A stretch of DNA of 64,000 bases from Vallitalea maricola (GCF_036985595.1 NZ_BTPU01000001.1:83421-147420), one strand, 5' to 3'; numbered from the stretch's first letter, positions 35,693 to 45,078 are shown. Notes: generated by a model from the letters alone, not told the origin. A program made the numbers and translations.

Positions 35693-37441
35693 ATGAAAAG
35701 CTTAAAATGGAGAATGGTTACTATATATGTACTTCTGGTACTTATCGTTATGATCGCTTGTGGAACCATGATTGTTACACAAATTAGCAGTAATGCATAT
35801 AGAGAAATAGAGAATAGCCTTAAAAAATCTATTTCAACAAGTATGGAAGCTATAGGTGAGAGTAGTACCAAAGCAGATGCCATCACCAAATGGGAAAATG
35901 CTATCAAAGAATATAGAGACAGTGAAAGAAAATTATTTTTGCTTGATACAAATGGAAAAGTAATCTATGCAGATAAAATAGTCCAAGAGACATATCTAAC
36001 ACCTATGGTCATGGCAGCCATTGGTGATAAGACCATGAAAGAATTTGATAAAGTATATGAAAAGAATAAAGATGATGAAAAAGAATATCTAGGTTATGCA
36101 AGACCAATAAAAGTTAATGATGAAGTAGTGGCTGTTATCTATATGTTAGCACCATCATGGCAGGTTAAGGTGAATTTATATAGTACAATCAAAATAATTA
36201 TTTTAGCTATTTTCTTTGCGATAATCTTGTCCATTGCATTTGGATTCATGTTTTCTAATTTCTTGACAAAACCTATTATTGCTTTATCTAATAAAGCTAG
36301 GGATATGTCAGAAGGAGATCTGGATAATCCTATTGAAGTTCTATCTAACGATGAAATAGGAGAGCTAACTAAGAATTTTAATATTATGGCAAAAGAACTT
36401 AATCATAATATAACGGAGATATCCAGTGAAAAAAATAAACTAGAAACAGTTTTTGCTCATATGACAGATGGTATCCTAGTATTTGATATTGATGGGATGC
36501 TGATACATAGTAATCCTGCAACTAGAAAGCTTATAGGATTAATAAACAGGAATACATTCTTAGAAATATTTGGAGATTATCTAGATACAACTTATGATAG
36601 ACTTTTAACGCACATAAAGGGGGGAATAAGGCAGCATATCATACGAATAAAGGAAAAGTATGTCAATCTGTGTTTTGCGCCTTATTTGGACCAGAATGAG
36701 AATATTATGGGTAGTATATGTGTTATCCAAGATATAACAAAACATAAAAAGCTGGAGGAAATGCAAAAAGAATTCGTGGCCAATGTTTCTCATGAATTAA
36801 GGACTCCTCTTACAACTATTAAAAGTTATGCCGAAACATTAATTAATGGAGCATTAGATGATAGAGAGATAACAGTAGATTTTCTTAATGTAATTAATCA
36901 TGAAAGTGATAGAATGACAGCTCTAGTACAAGACTTGTTAGAACTTTCAAGGCTTGATAATAAGCAGACAAAATTGAGGATGCAGTCTATTAACCTATCA
37001 CATATAGTAGAAGGAAGTATTAATAAATTCCAGATTCACGCTAAGAAGAAACATCAAACAATGGTCTATAATTCAACTGAAAGTGATTATAAGATTATTG
37101 GTGATGCCAATAGAATAGAACAAGTTATTAAGAATATCATATCAAATGCAGTAAAATATAGTAATGAAGGAGATTCTATAACAATAAATGTATTTGAAGA
37201 AAGTGATTATGTAGTAGTAATGATAGAAGATACAGGAATGGGTATTCCAAATGAAGACTTGACTAGAATATTTGACAGATTCTATCGTGTTGATAAAGCT
37301 CGTTCTAGAGCTATGGGAGGAACTGGACTTGGACTTGCTATAGCAAAAGAGATTATGGATTATCATGGTGGACATATTAATGTTACTAGTGAAGTTGGGG
37401 TTGGAACCTGCTTTTATCTGTACTTTCCTTATGAGGCATAG
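35693..37441 (+). CDS. walK: Sensor histidine kinase WalK (YycG)
   Basis: 582 residues from ATG 35693; a TTG at 35678 and an ATG at 35687 are in frame, but GGTGAG at 35681-35686 is best spaced for 35693. Domains: membrane segment about 8-30; extracellular sensor about 31-165 ('KLFLLDTNGKVIYADK', PAS/dCache-like); second membrane segment about 167-190; HAMP about 190-243 ('NEIGELTKNFNIMA' type); cytoplasmic PAS about 255-355 ('MTDGILVFDIDGMLIHSNPATRKLIG'); HisKA with the phospho-accepting histidine H367 in 'FVANVSHELRTPL'; HATPase_c with N, G1 and G2 boxes ('NIISNAVKYS', 'EDTGMGIP', 'GGTGLGLAIAKEI'). It phosphorylates WalR. It lies 23 nt after walR. Confidence 0.94.
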   Translation: MKSLKWRMVTIYVLLVLIVMIACGTMIVTQISSNAYREIENSLKKSISTSMEAIGESSTKADAITKWENAIKEYRDSERKLFLLDTNGKVIYADKIVQETYLTPMVMAAIGDKTMKEFDKVYEKNKDDEKEYLGYARPIKVNDEVVAVIYMLAPSWQVKVNLYSTIKIIILAIFFAIILSIAFGFMFSNFLTKPIIALSNKARDMSEGDLDNPIEVLSNDEIGELTKNFNIMAKELNHNITEISSEKNKLETVFAHMTDGILVFDIDGMLIHSNPATRKLIGLINRNTFLEIFGDYLDTTYDRLLTHIKGGIRQHIIRIKEKYVNLCFAPYLDQNENIMGSICVIQDITKHKKLEEMQKEFVANVSHELRTPLTTIKSYAETLINGALDDREITVDFLNVINHESDRMTALVQDLLELSRLDNKQTKLRMQSINLSHIVEGSINKFQIHAKKKHQTMVYNSTESDYKIIGDANRIEQVIKNIISNAVKYSNEGDSITINVFEESDYVVVMIEDTGMGIPNEDLTRIFDRFYRVDKARSRAMGGTGLGLAIAKEIMDYHGGHINVTSEVGVGTCFYLYFPYEA

Positions 37442-37479
37442 ATGATTTTTAGAATATTGTTATGTAATAGTTAACTCAT

Positions 37480-37512
37480 TGTAATAAAATTGTAATATTT
37501 ATCTAGTATAAT
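37480..37512 (+). promoter_or_regulatory. Internal promoter with WalR box inside the wal operon
   Basis: TGTAAT-AAAAT-TGTAAT (37480-37496) is a perfect WalR box in forward orientation, ending 10 nt before TATAAT (37507-37512). It occupies the -35 region, where no good hexamer is present, as for an activator-dependent promoter. A further TGTAAT is at 37462. It probably drives the unknown gene at 37667 and yycHI under WalR control. Confidence 0.65.
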
Positions 37513-37666
37513 TGTATTAGATAATAGTTGGAATATAGTTCCTTATTCATATTCCTCTTATTTCATCTATTATTGATTAGAGAAATGACCAATTATCTTT
37601 AATAATATAGGTTAATTAGAGATATAATTAATATAAGAAGAAATATTTGATGAAAGAGGTAAGCAT

Positions 37667-38434
37667 ATGTGTATAAAAACAATTAGAATAATTATAATAA
37701 GTGCATTTTTAGTTCTATGTATGCCCGTAATTGCATGTGCAGCCCCAGATTTTAATGGAGAGAATAGTCAAGAAACTGAAAAATTAAGTTTCTTTGAAGA
37801 ATTTCAATTAGATGAAGCTGAATTTGTTTACAATGAAACTGAAGATACTATGGAAAGTCATTCGATGACTGATTTATATATAAACCTTAATAAAGATATT
37901 ACCAATACTGACAAAGAAGATTCAGATGTAGTTAAGAAAGAAATCAATTCCTTTTCATACCTAAAGTTAAATAAGGGCTTTGATATTAAGGACAGCGATG
38001 GAAATGCTTTAAAATTAGATAGTAATTTCATTAATGTGGCACCAACATTTTCATCTACCAAGAAGATTTCTGGAAATGGTGAAGAAGGTGTAACGGTTGG
38101 TATCATGGTTTATGATAGTTGGACAGAAGATGGGAAACTCAATATAACATATCAATCTGTATATGAGACAATAGGTCTTTCTAAGATATTTGATGAAACA
38201 ATTGAACTTAATACTATAGGAATTAATTATATCTGTATTGCAGTTATGAAAGATGATGATACAGAATATAGAGTTTATGTTCTTAATAGGAAAGAAGAAG
38301 AAACAAGAGATAAACTTGAAAATATTGAAATAGAATTTAAGATTAATGATGATGAGGAACAAAATTCAGATGAAAAGGCAGAACAAGAATCTGTTGATGA
38401 TGACTCATTCGATTTATTCAAGAATTTCAAATAA
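37667..38434 (+). CDS. Secreted or lipid-anchored protein of unknown function in the wal operon
   Basis: 255 residues. ATG 37667 with AGAGGTAAG upstream. The N-terminus is a signal peptide; 'PVIAC-AAP' near residue 24 allows either a lipobox (VIAC) or ordinary cleavage (ACA-AP). The mature part is acidic, has no repeats or membrane segments I recognise, and ends in a Glu/Asp-rich tail ('DDEEQNSDEKAEQESVDDDSFDLF'). The middle is beta-rich ('EEGVTVGIMVYDSWTEDGKLNITYQSVYETIG'). It sits between walK and yycH behind a perfect WalR box, a place usually occupied directly by yycH. It may be an extra extracytoplasmic modulator or target of WalK; this is inferred from position only. Confidence 0.75.
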   Translation: MCIKTIRIIIISAFLVLCMPVIACAAPDFNGENSQETEKLSFFEEFQLDEAEFVYNETEDTMESHSMTDLYINLNKDITNTDKEDSDVVKKEINSFSYLKLNKGFDIKDSDGNALKLDSNFINVAPTFSSTKKISGNGEEGVTVGIMVYDSWTEDGKLNITYQSVYETIGLSKIFDETIELNTIGINYICIAVMKDDDTEYRVYVLNRKEEETRDKLENIEIEFKINDDEEQNSDEKAEQESVDDDSFDLFKNFK

Positions 38435-38492
38435 TGATTTAACTAATTAACATGATTAAAGGATTATAGAAAAAAGTAATGGTGTGATTTCC

Positions 38493-39902
38493 ATGAAAAA
38501 TAATATACTAAAAACAGTGATCTTAATAGCATTAATAGTGCTTAGTTTATATCAGACAACAAGGTTATGGTTTGATGATTTGTCGGACCACAACCTTTTT
38601 TATGATATAATAAATTATAATACTCCTACAGAAGAAAGTAAAAAAGACAATGGATATTACTTTATTAAGCCTGATATAATGGCTTTATACTCACCGGAAG
38701 AAGAATATTCCCTGATTAAAAAAACTAATAAAAAATTCCAAGAACTGTTCAGTAATTCTATAAACTTCTTGAAAGTAATAGTAGCATATGGAGAAATTGT
38801 AGAGGATAATATTCCTACAGATATCTTATGGAATAAAAGTAATCTACTATTAAAATATCCATTCCTGATAGAATCTAATCTGTTAGCAAAAGACCTCAAT
38901 ATTAAGAATCTCGATTTTGAAAGTAATATTAATAACTTTAATGAGATTATTATTGTGCCAACAGATGATTTGAATGAATATGTTTTTGTATACTTTATTA
39001 ACGATAAATATTATAATGATATTCAGGCACTTAGGATAAAAAGAAAAGATATTGAAGTTTCTAATAATAGTCTTTCTGAATCAATGAAAGATATAGAAAA
39101 GAATCAAGTACTTCCTAGTTTTATGTCAACCAGAAATATGGGTCTTGATTTATTTACTAATAATGTATTACTGCCAGAAAAGGGTTCTCTATATACTGAT
39201 GTAGTATATTTTAAAAAACCTTTCTATACTGAAGATAAATTGGACAGTAATTTATTAGAAGACTATGTTAATGGTTTTTTCAAGAACAATATCAAATGGA
39301 AATTAGCTAATGATGAAGATCCAGAGAAATTTACATATACTGATGAAAGTGTTTTTGTATATTACGATACTAAAGGCATAGTTGAATATATTAATAATGA
39401 TATTCAAAACAGAAAAGACCTATCTATAATAGATTCATATTACATAGCTGAAAAGTTTATAAATAAAAAAGATAAGATTATTAATAAACAAGAATATTCG
39501 TTAACTAATTATATCGTTTCAGGTAATGAAACTAAATTTTATTTTTCTTATAAATATAATGATATTAATGTTAATGTTCCAAAAGATTATCTGGAAATGC
39601 TTGATATGAAGTATCCTATGGAGATTACTGTTTTGGATGGACAAGTTATTAATTATAAGAGAATAATACTAGACTTGGATCTAGATGATTTTATAAAACC
39701 ACCTGAAAAATTCAGTGTAGATTATATTAGTGTTATAAATGGCATGTTGGAAAAGTATCCCCAAGAGCAAGGAAAGAAAATAAACAACATGTTTCTTGGT
39801 TATAAAATTAATTATTTGGAAGAAAACATGAAACTTAATTGGACAGTAATTACTGATAATATAATTTTTAACAATAGTGCAAGAACTGTTGACCAAGAAT
39901 AG
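38493..39902 (+). CDS. yycH: YycH-like regulator of WalK
   Basis: 469 residues from ATG 38493 (GGTGTG at 38481-38486; an in-frame GTG at 38484 lies inside that ribosome site). One N-terminal membrane segment ('NILKTVILIALIVLSLYQTTRLWFDD') has the typical YycH opening, followed by a large extracellular part of about 440 residues. The C-terminal third ('DYISVINGMLEKYPQEQGKKINNMFLGYKINY') resembles the YycH/YycI fold repeat. YycH and YycI bind WalK in the membrane and tune its kinase activity. The assignment uses N-terminal pattern, length and position 3' of walRK and 5' of yycI. Confidence 0.85.
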   Translation: MKNNILKTVILIALIVLSLYQTTRLWFDDLSDHNLFYDIINYNTPTEESKKDNGYYFIKPDIMALYSPEEEYSLIKKTNKKFQELFSNSINFLKVIVAYGEIVEDNIPTDILWNKSNLLLKYPFLIESNLLAKDLNIKNLDFESNINNFNEIIIVPTDDLNEYVFVYFINDKYYNDIQALRIKRKDIEVSNNSLSESMKDIEKNQVLPSFMSTRNMGLDLFTNNVLLPEKGSLYTDVVYFKKPFYTEDKLDSNLLEDYVNGFFKNNIKWKLANDEDPEKFTYTDESVFVYYDTKGIVEYINNDIQNRKDLSIIDSYYIAEKFINKKDKIINKQEYSLTNYIVSGNETKFYFSYKYNDINVNVPKDYLEMLDMKYPMEITVLDGQVINYKRIILDLDLDDFIKPPEKFSVDYISVINGMLEKYPQEQGKKINNMFLGYKINYLEENMKLNWTVITDNIIFNNSARTVDQE

Positions 39903-39946
39903 TTATCAAAAGATGTTTTACTATTTAGTAAGAAGTAGGTGTTGAT

Positions 39947-40849
39947 ATGAATTTTGGAAGGATACTTAATATTTTTATAATATTATTTCTGATTGCTAAT
40001 GTTGTGCTCTATGGAATGTATGAATATAAGAGTAAGAAAGATTATTCTATAACTGCTGAGAAAGAAGCACAACTTAGAGAAACATTAGGTGAGAATGATA
40101 TTTACATATATTGTTTATTACCTGATTTTCGTCCAAGGAAAAGAATAGAAGTAAAATTTCGGAATATAGATGAAGACAAAATAAGAAAACAATTATTTGG
40201 TAATGTAACTGTTACCTATAAAAATCTAGATCACCGATATACCAAAGAAAATGAAGACCTCATTATATATCAAGGAACCAAAAAGGGTACTATTTTTTAT
40301 TCTAACAGTTTTGATAATCATATAGCCGAGAATTTCGACAATTCTACAATAGAAAAATATAGTAAGGATTTAATGAAAAAACTGACTATAGAAGGCAATA
40401 TGAATTTAACCAGTTATCAGCCTGATGACAATTACAGTTATTACCAAATAGAGTATAATGACAGCTATAGAGATGAAACTATATTCAGTAATACTGCAGG
40501 TATTATTTTTTATGAGAGCGGTAAAGTAATGGCAAGGGTAAAGAATCGTTATGAACCTATTAGATTTGTAGGTGATAGTAAAAAAATCTATCCCATAGAT
40601 GAAGTTTTATATAAATTCATGCATAATATCAGGCAAAAGGATAATAATGAACTTATAAAAATAATGGGAATAGATATTGGTTATTATGTTGAAGAAGAGG
40701 ATATTACTGATGCAAACACTATCATGAAAGCAGAACCATGGTATAGAATAAGGCTTGGTAATAATGAAGTCCATTATATTAATGCGTATACGAATAAAGA
40801 TACATTCTACACGAAGGGTATATTTGACCTAGAGGACGAAGAAAACTAG
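39947..40849 (+). CDS. yycI: YycI-like regulator of WalK
   Basis: 300 residues. ATG 39947 with AAGTAGGTG upstream. There is one N-terminal membrane anchor ('ILNIFIILFLIANVVLYGMYEYKSKK'), typical of YycI, then an extracellular domain with the family's ending ('EAWYRIRLGNNEVHYINAY'-like). It partners YycH in controlling WalK. It lies 44 nt after yycH. The usual following genes yycJ (walJ) and htrA are absent; murA comes next behind its own promoter. Confidence 0.82.
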   Translation: MNFGRILNIFIILFLIANVVLYGMYEYKSKKDYSITAEKEAQLRETLGENDIYIYCLLPDFRPRKRIEVKFRNIDEDKIRKQLFGNVTVTYKNLDHRYTKENEDLIIYQGTKKGTIFYSNSFDNHIAENFDNSTIEKYSKDLMKKLTIEGNMNLTSYQPDDNYSYYQIEYNDSYRDETIFSNTAGIIFYESGKVMARVKNRYEPIRFVGDSKKIYPIDEVLYKFMHNIRQKDNNELIKIMGIDIGYYVEEEDITDANTIMKAEPWYRIRLGNNEVHYINAYTNKDTFYTKGIFDLEDEEN

Positions 40850-40867
40850 AGGTATCAAATTACTACT

Positions 40868-40896
40868 TTTACAAAATTAGTAAAGTGTGCTATAAT
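40868..40896 (+). promoter_or_regulatory. SigA-type promoter of murA
   Basis: TTTACA (40868-40873), a 17-nt spacer and TATAAT (40891-40896). The 140-nt leader contains two small hairpins (AATTGTT/AACAATT near 40943-40964 and CCCA/TGGG near 41007-41018). Confidence 0.75.
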
Positions 40897-41043
40897 TTAT
40901 TTTGGTCAAATAAAAATACGCAGATTAGACTAGATGGAATGAATTGTTGGTTCTATAACAATTATTTAATTCAACTTATATAGTAAGAAAAATAACATTT
41001 TACCGCCCATTAGTGGGAAAGTTTACTTAAGAGAGGTGTAATA

Positions 41044-42330
41044 GTGGAACAACTAGTGATAAAGGGCAATACGAGGTTAACCGGTGAAGTTTTTATTAGT
41101 GGTGCAAAGAATGCGGCTCTTGCAATATTACCAGCTGCGATTCTAGCAAATGATGTTTGTATAATTGAGAATGTACCATGTGTTAAAGACATTAAAGTTC
41201 TATTGCAGTCCATGGAACAACTAGGTGTACTAGTAGAATATATAGATGAGCATAAAATAAAAGTAGATACTAGAAATATTCACAATCTAAAAGTTGATTA
41301 TGATTATATTAAGAAGATAAGAGCATCTTATTATTTGTTAGGAGCTCTACTAGGTAAATATAGAGAAGCAGAAGTAGCACTACCAGGTGGATGTAATATC
41401 GGTAGTAGACCGATTGATCAGCATATTAAAGGCTTTGAAGCATTAGGAGCAGAAGTCGAGGTTAAGCATGGTATAATTGAAGCTTCAGCAGATGATTTAA
41501 TAGGTACCAATATATTCTTGGATATGAGTAGTGTTGGTGCTACAATAAATATAATGCTTGCAGCTGTTCTTGCAGAAGGAACAACTGTAATTGAGAATGC
41601 AGCAAAAGAGCCACACATTGTTGATGTAGCTAACTTTTTAAACAGTATGGGCGCTAAGATAAAAGGTGCTGGTACAGATGTGATTAAGATAGCTGGGGTA
41701 GATGAATTACACGGAACAGAATATATGATTATTCCAGATCAAATAGAAGCTGGAACATATATGATTGCTGGTGCTATCACTGGTGGAGATGTAACTGTAA
41801 CTAATATAATACCTAAGCATATGGAAGCTATCTCTGCCAAACTTATTGAAATGGGTGCAGTTATTGAAGAATATGATGAAGCTATTCGTGTTACAGCTAA
41901 TGGACCATTAAAAAATATACATGTAAAAACATTGCCTTATCCAGGTTTTCCAACTGATATGCAGCCTCAAATGACTGCATTATTATCAAAGACATCTGGT
42001 ACAAGTATCATGACAGAAAGTATCTTTGAAAACAGATTCTCCTATACTGACGAATTGAACAGGATGGGAGCTAATATAAAAGTAGAAGGTAATACTGCCG
42101 TTGTTGAAGGGGTCAAGCAATTGACTGGAGCAGAAGTTGCAGCGCCTGACCTTCGTGCAGGAGCAGGGCTTATCTTAGCCGCTTTAGCAGCTAAAGGTGA
42201 AACAGTAATAACCAATGTGGAATATATTGATAGAGGTTATGAACATGTTGAACAGAAGTTAACCAACCTTGGTGCAGATATTTTTAGAGTAGCAGAGAAA
42301 ACTGACAAATCAATGTTCAAGGTGGTATAG
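41044..42330 (+). CDS. murA: UDP-N-acetylglucosamine 1-carboxyvinyltransferase
   Basis: 428 residues, normal MurA length. It transfers enolpyruvate from PEP to UDP-GlcNAc, the first committed step of peptidoglycan synthesis, in the cytoplasm; fosfomycin alkylates its active cysteine. Visible: K22-N23 in 'SGAKNAALAIL', the catalytic loop 'LPGGCNIGSRPIDQHIKG' with Cys117 (equivalent to E. coli C115; hence fosfomycin-sensitive type), and 'YPGFPTDMQPQ' near residue 300. GTG start with GAGAGGTG at 41032-41039. Its position after walRK-yycHI fits a wall-synthesis neighbourhood. A terminator follows. Confidence 0.96.
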   Translation: MEQLVIKGNTRLTGEVFISGAKNAALAILPAAILANDVCIIENVPCVKDIKVLLQSMEQLGVLVEYIDEHKIKVDTRNIHNLKVDYDYIKKIRASYYLLGALLGKYREAEVALPGGCNIGSRPIDQHIKGFEALGAEVEVKHGIIEASADDLIGTNIFLDMSSVGATINIMLAAVLAEGTTVIENAAKEPHIVDVANFLNSMGAKIKGAGTDVIKIAGVDELHGTEYMIIPDQIEAGTYMIAGAITGGDVTVTNIIPKHMEAISAKLIEMGAVIEEYDEAIRVTANGPLKNIHVKTLPYPGFPTDMQPQMTALLSKTSGTSIMTESIFENRFSYTDELNRMGANIKVEGNTAVVEGVKQLTGAEVAAPDLRAGAGLILAALAAKGETVITNVEYIDRGYEHVEQKLTNLGADIFRVAEKTDKSMFKVV

Positions 42331-42357
42331 TAATAATTAAATTAATTATAAAAAAAT

Positions 42358-42380
42358 GGACTTTTAATAAGTCCTTTTTT
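42358..42380 (+). terminator. Rho-independent terminator
   Basis: GGACTT (42358-42363) pairs with AAGTCC (42369-42374) and six T follow. Confidence 0.8.
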
Positions 42381-42425
42381 AAATTGAATAAAATATAATA
42401 TAAAAATTTATGAATGGATGATAGG

Positions 42426-42905
42426 ATGAAAATAACTATAATTACTGTTGGAAAACTAAAAGAAAAATATCTAAAGATGGCAGTTGATGAGTACAGTAAA
42501 AGATTAAGCAAATACTGTAAGTTAGAGATTATAGAAGTTATGGACGAAAAGACTCCAGATAAAATGTCTATTACCCAGGAAATATTAATAAAACAAAAAG
42601 AAGGACAAAAAATATTAAAGAATGTAAAAGATAATTCTTATGTAATAGCTTTAGAAATTCAAGGGAAAATGTTAACATCTGAGAAAATGGCAAAAAAAAT
42701 AAGTAATCTAGGATTAGAAGGAAAGAGCCATATTACATTTGTTATTGGTGGTTCCATAGGACTCTGGGAAGAAGTCTTAGATAGAGCTGACTATAGATTA
42801 AGTTTTTCTACATTCACATTTCCGCATCAGTTGATGAGAGTTATATTGCTTGAGCAGATATATAGAAGTTTTAGAATTAATGCTGGTGAACCTTACCATA
42901 AATAA
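42426..42905 (+). CDS. rlmH: 23S rRNA (pseudouridine1915-N3)-methyltransferase
   Basis: Exactly 159 residues from ATG 42426, the family's standard length; an in-frame ATG at 42414 would add four residues without a ribosome site. SPOUT-class, knot-forming methyltransferase (formerly YbeA or OrfX). Visible: the N-terminal '[17 protein letters not shown]', the SAM-binding knot '[24 protein letters not shown]' and the conserved C-terminus '[28 protein letters not shown]'. It methylates m3-psi1915 in helix 69. In staphylococci the end of this gene is the SCCmec attachment site; no such element is seen here. Confidence 0.97.
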   Translation: MKITIITVGKLKEKYLKMAVDEYSKRLSKYCKLEIIEVMDEKTPDKMSITQEILIKQKEGQKILKNVKDNSYVIALEIQGKMLTSEKMAKKISNLGLEGKSHITFVIGGSIGLWEEVLDRADYRLSFSTFTFPHQLMRVILLEQIYRSFRINAGEPYHK

Positions 42906-42940
42906 ATGGACAAATTCCATTGAATAGGGGGAAGATAATA

Positions 42941-43864
42941 ATGCGAGTAGATAGACTATTATCAACATTACTTATTCTTAAAAACAAAGGCAAAGTTACT
43001 GCGAAGGAGTTAGCAGAGCATTTTGAGGTATCTGTTAGAACTATATATAGGGATATGGACAAGATTGGTGAGAGCGGAGTGCCTATAGCTGGGGAGGGTG
43101 GTAAAGGCGGAGGATACTATATCTTAGAGAACTATGAGATTGATAACTTATTCTTTAATAAAGGCGAATTGCAAACTGTCAAGACAGTTATGAACAGCTT
43201 AGAGGTAGTTTTAGGCAAGAATAAGCAGTTTAATGATATATTAATGAAAGTTGATAATGCAATAAATAGTAGCGGCAATAAAGAGGTGTTATCGATTAAT
43301 ATGTCTCATTTTTCAATGGAAGAGGAACTTAAAGAGTATCTTGCCACTATGAGTAATGCAATAGAAGAGGATCGATTAATAGTTTTTGAGTATATTAATA
43401 GAAATATGGAGTTGGCAAAACGTGAAGTAGAGCCTATTAGGATTGAATTTAGTTCGGGACAGTGGTATCTTAGTGGGTTTTGCAGATATAGAAAAGATTA
43501 CAGGAAATTTAAACTTGTGCGTATTAGCAAACTTAGAATTGGTGAAAAGTTTACTAGGATTAACAACCCATCTTCTGATGAATTGCAAGAAATCTTTTAT
43601 AAAAGTTATGAGCATAAACTTGTAGAAGTGAAATTACTTTTCAATCAAAGAATTGGGCAACAATTAAGTGAATACTTCCAGAAAGATGGTATAACTAAAA
43701 ATGAAGATGGGACATATATTGTTACCGATGAATGTCCATATGATGAAGGATTATTAAGATTTATATTAGGTTTTGGTAGCAATTGTAAGGTTATAAGTCC
43801 CCAGAGGCTAAGAGCAGATATGAAAAAATATGTAAATAAAATTATAGAAAATTACAATGACTGA
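42941..43864 (+). CDS. WYL-domain transcriptional regulator (YafY/DeoR-like)
   Basis: 307 residues from ATG 42941 with AGGGGGAAG at 42926-42934; a TTG at 42920 is in frame but poorly placed. The N-terminal winged helix ('MRVDRLLSTLLILKNKGKVTAKELAEHFEVSVRTIYRDMDKIGESGVPI', about 1-55) is HTH_11-type. The WYL domain spans about 135-210 ('IVFEYINRNMELAKREVEPIRIEFSSGQWYLSGFCRYRKDYRKFKLVRI'), followed by the WCX region to the end. Such proteins bind nucleotides or small ligands and regulate nearby genes. A 13-bp perfect palindrome covers its stop codon and the promoter of the next gene, the natural candidate target. Confidence 0.9.
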   Translation: MRVDRLLSTLLILKNKGKVTAKELAEHFEVSVRTIYRDMDKIGESGVPIAGEGGKGGGYYILENYEIDNLFFNKGELQTVKTVMNSLEVVLGKNKQFNDILMKVDNAINSSGNKEVLSINMSHFSMEEELKEYLATMSNAIEEDRLIVFEYINRNMELAKREVEPIRIEFSSGQWYLSGFCRYRKDYRKFKLVRISKLRIGEKFTRINNPSSDELQEIFYKSYEHKLVEVKLLFNQRIGQQLSEYFQKDGITKNEDGTYIVTDECPYDEGLLRFILGFGSNCKVISPQRLRADMKKYVNKIIENYND

Positions 43865-43895
43865 CACAGTGGTGTCAGTCATTGTTTGCTATAAT
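43855..43895 (+). promoter_or_regulatory. Perfect 13-bp palindrome overlapping an extended -10 promoter
   Basis: CAATGACTGACAC (43855-43867) and GTGTCAGTCATTG (43872-43884) flank AGTG. Three nt later TGCTATAAT (43887-43895) is an extended -10 element for the hydrolase gene at 43924. The right arm occupies the -35 region. It could act as operator, as terminator of the regulator gene (the T-run is short), or both. Confidence 0.55.
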
Positions 43896-43923
43896 GGCAT
43901 AAAAAACAGTTGGGGGAAATAAG

Positions 43924-44889
43924 ATGGCTAAATATAAAAGTTTTGAAGAATTTAAAGAATATATCGACAAGTTATCTGAAAAGCAAAGTGCTGAAGATTT
44001 GTTGGTTAGTTACAATAAAGAGGTAAAAGAACTATCAGAAACAGAAATAGAAAACAATTACTTCATGGTGACACTTTTAAAAGCATGTATTTGTATGGAA
44101 TGCAAGAGATATGATGAATGCGTTGATTTGATAAAAGAAGTAGTTATGAAAGGGTATGCGTGCCCATTAAATTTTAAAATGTTTAAACCTATATATAAGA
44201 AGTTTGAGGAGTGTTCAATTATAGACTTGAACAATGCCCTACTTGAAGAATTAAGGGAGAATTCAAAAGCTATTTATCAAATACATTTGCCAAAGAATTA
44301 CAATCCTAGGAAAAAGTATCCTTTATTTTTAGCGTTACATGGTGATGGATTATGCAATATTAAAGAATTTAGCCAGTATTGGAAACCGGATGTTTTTGTT
44401 AGTAAGGATTATATATTTGCATATTTACAGGCTTCACATTTAGTATGTCAAGATGGTCATGGATGGGTATATGATATTAAACAAGCGAGAAAAGATATTA
44501 AAAAGTTGTATAGGGATATAATAAGCGAGTATCCTATAGATGAAGAACAGGTGTTGATTGGAGGGTATTCAGGAGGGGCAATTGCATCTATTGATGCAGT
44601 AATGTGTGAGTGTATACCTGCAAAAGGTTTTATTTGCTTATGTCCTGGAGAAAAAACGGATGCTTTTACATATGAGAATGTAAAAAAAGCATTTCAAAAA
44701 GGTATTAGAGGAATCTTTATGGAAGGTGTTAAAGATATGCCTATACAAGATGAAGAGGAAATGATTAAGACTTTTGATGAAGTTGGTCTTAAATATGAAT
44801 TTTATGTAAATGAAGGAGTAGGACATGAAATACCTGATGACTTTAATGAGAATCTCCAGAAGGCGCTAAATTTCATTAATATAAAGTAA
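43924..44889 (+). CDS. Alpha/beta-hydrolase (esterase-like) protein
   Basis: 321 residues. ATG 43924 with GGGGGAAAT upstream. Residues 1-110 form a helical N-terminal region without a recognised family. Residues 115-320 are an alpha/beta-hydrolase fold: 'PKNYNPRKKYPLFLALHGDG' (oxyanion region), nucleophile elbow 'GGYSGGA' (GxSxG) near 215, and the C-terminal 'GVGHEIPDD' supplying the catalytic histidine. There is no signal peptide, so it is cytoplasmic. The phospholipase/carboxylesterase or feruloyl-esterase-like group is the nearest guess; substrate unknown. It is probably controlled by the WYL regulator upstream through the palindrome. Confidence 0.8.
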   Translation: MAKYKSFEEFKEYIDKLSEKQSAEDLLVSYNKEVKELSETEIENNYFMVTLLKACICMECKRYDECVDLIKEVVMKGYACPLNFKMFKPIYKKFEECSIIDLNNALLEELRENSKAIYQIHLPKNYNPRKKYPLFLALHGDGLCNIKEFSQYWKPDVFVSKDYIFAYLQASHLVCQDGHGWVYDIKQARKDIKKLYRDIISEYPIDEEQVLIGGYSGGAIASIDAVMCECIPAKGFICLCPGEKTDAFTYENVKKAFQKGIRGIFMEGVKDMPIQDEEEMIKTFDEVGLKYEFYVNEGVGHEIPDDFNENLQKALNFINIK

Positions 44890-45078
44890 AAGAGTACTCC
44901 CTATCATGATGAACACGGAACAATACAGGACTGTAGTACTACTAATATATTTATATATTATACTACTTTGTAGGAATGCTATGGCATAGACTAGCCTTGT
45001 TGAATGTGCACCCCCATCTGCTGCAAAACGAAAGTTGAGTTTAGCAATGTAGACAAAATAATTTTATTAAATGTTGCG
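44890..45078. other. Intergenic region with AT dyad and small hairpins, no gene
   Basis: It contains an imperfect AT-rich dyad around 44935-44972, a small hairpin (CTATG/CATAG near 44980-44990) and C-rich bases near 45011. No recognised RNA family, frame or terminator with a T-run. Confidence 0.4.

Noticed and set aside
42880..42905. SCC-type attachment site at the end of rlmH
   Set aside because: The gene end is ordinary, and no recombinase, duplicated end or integrated element follows.
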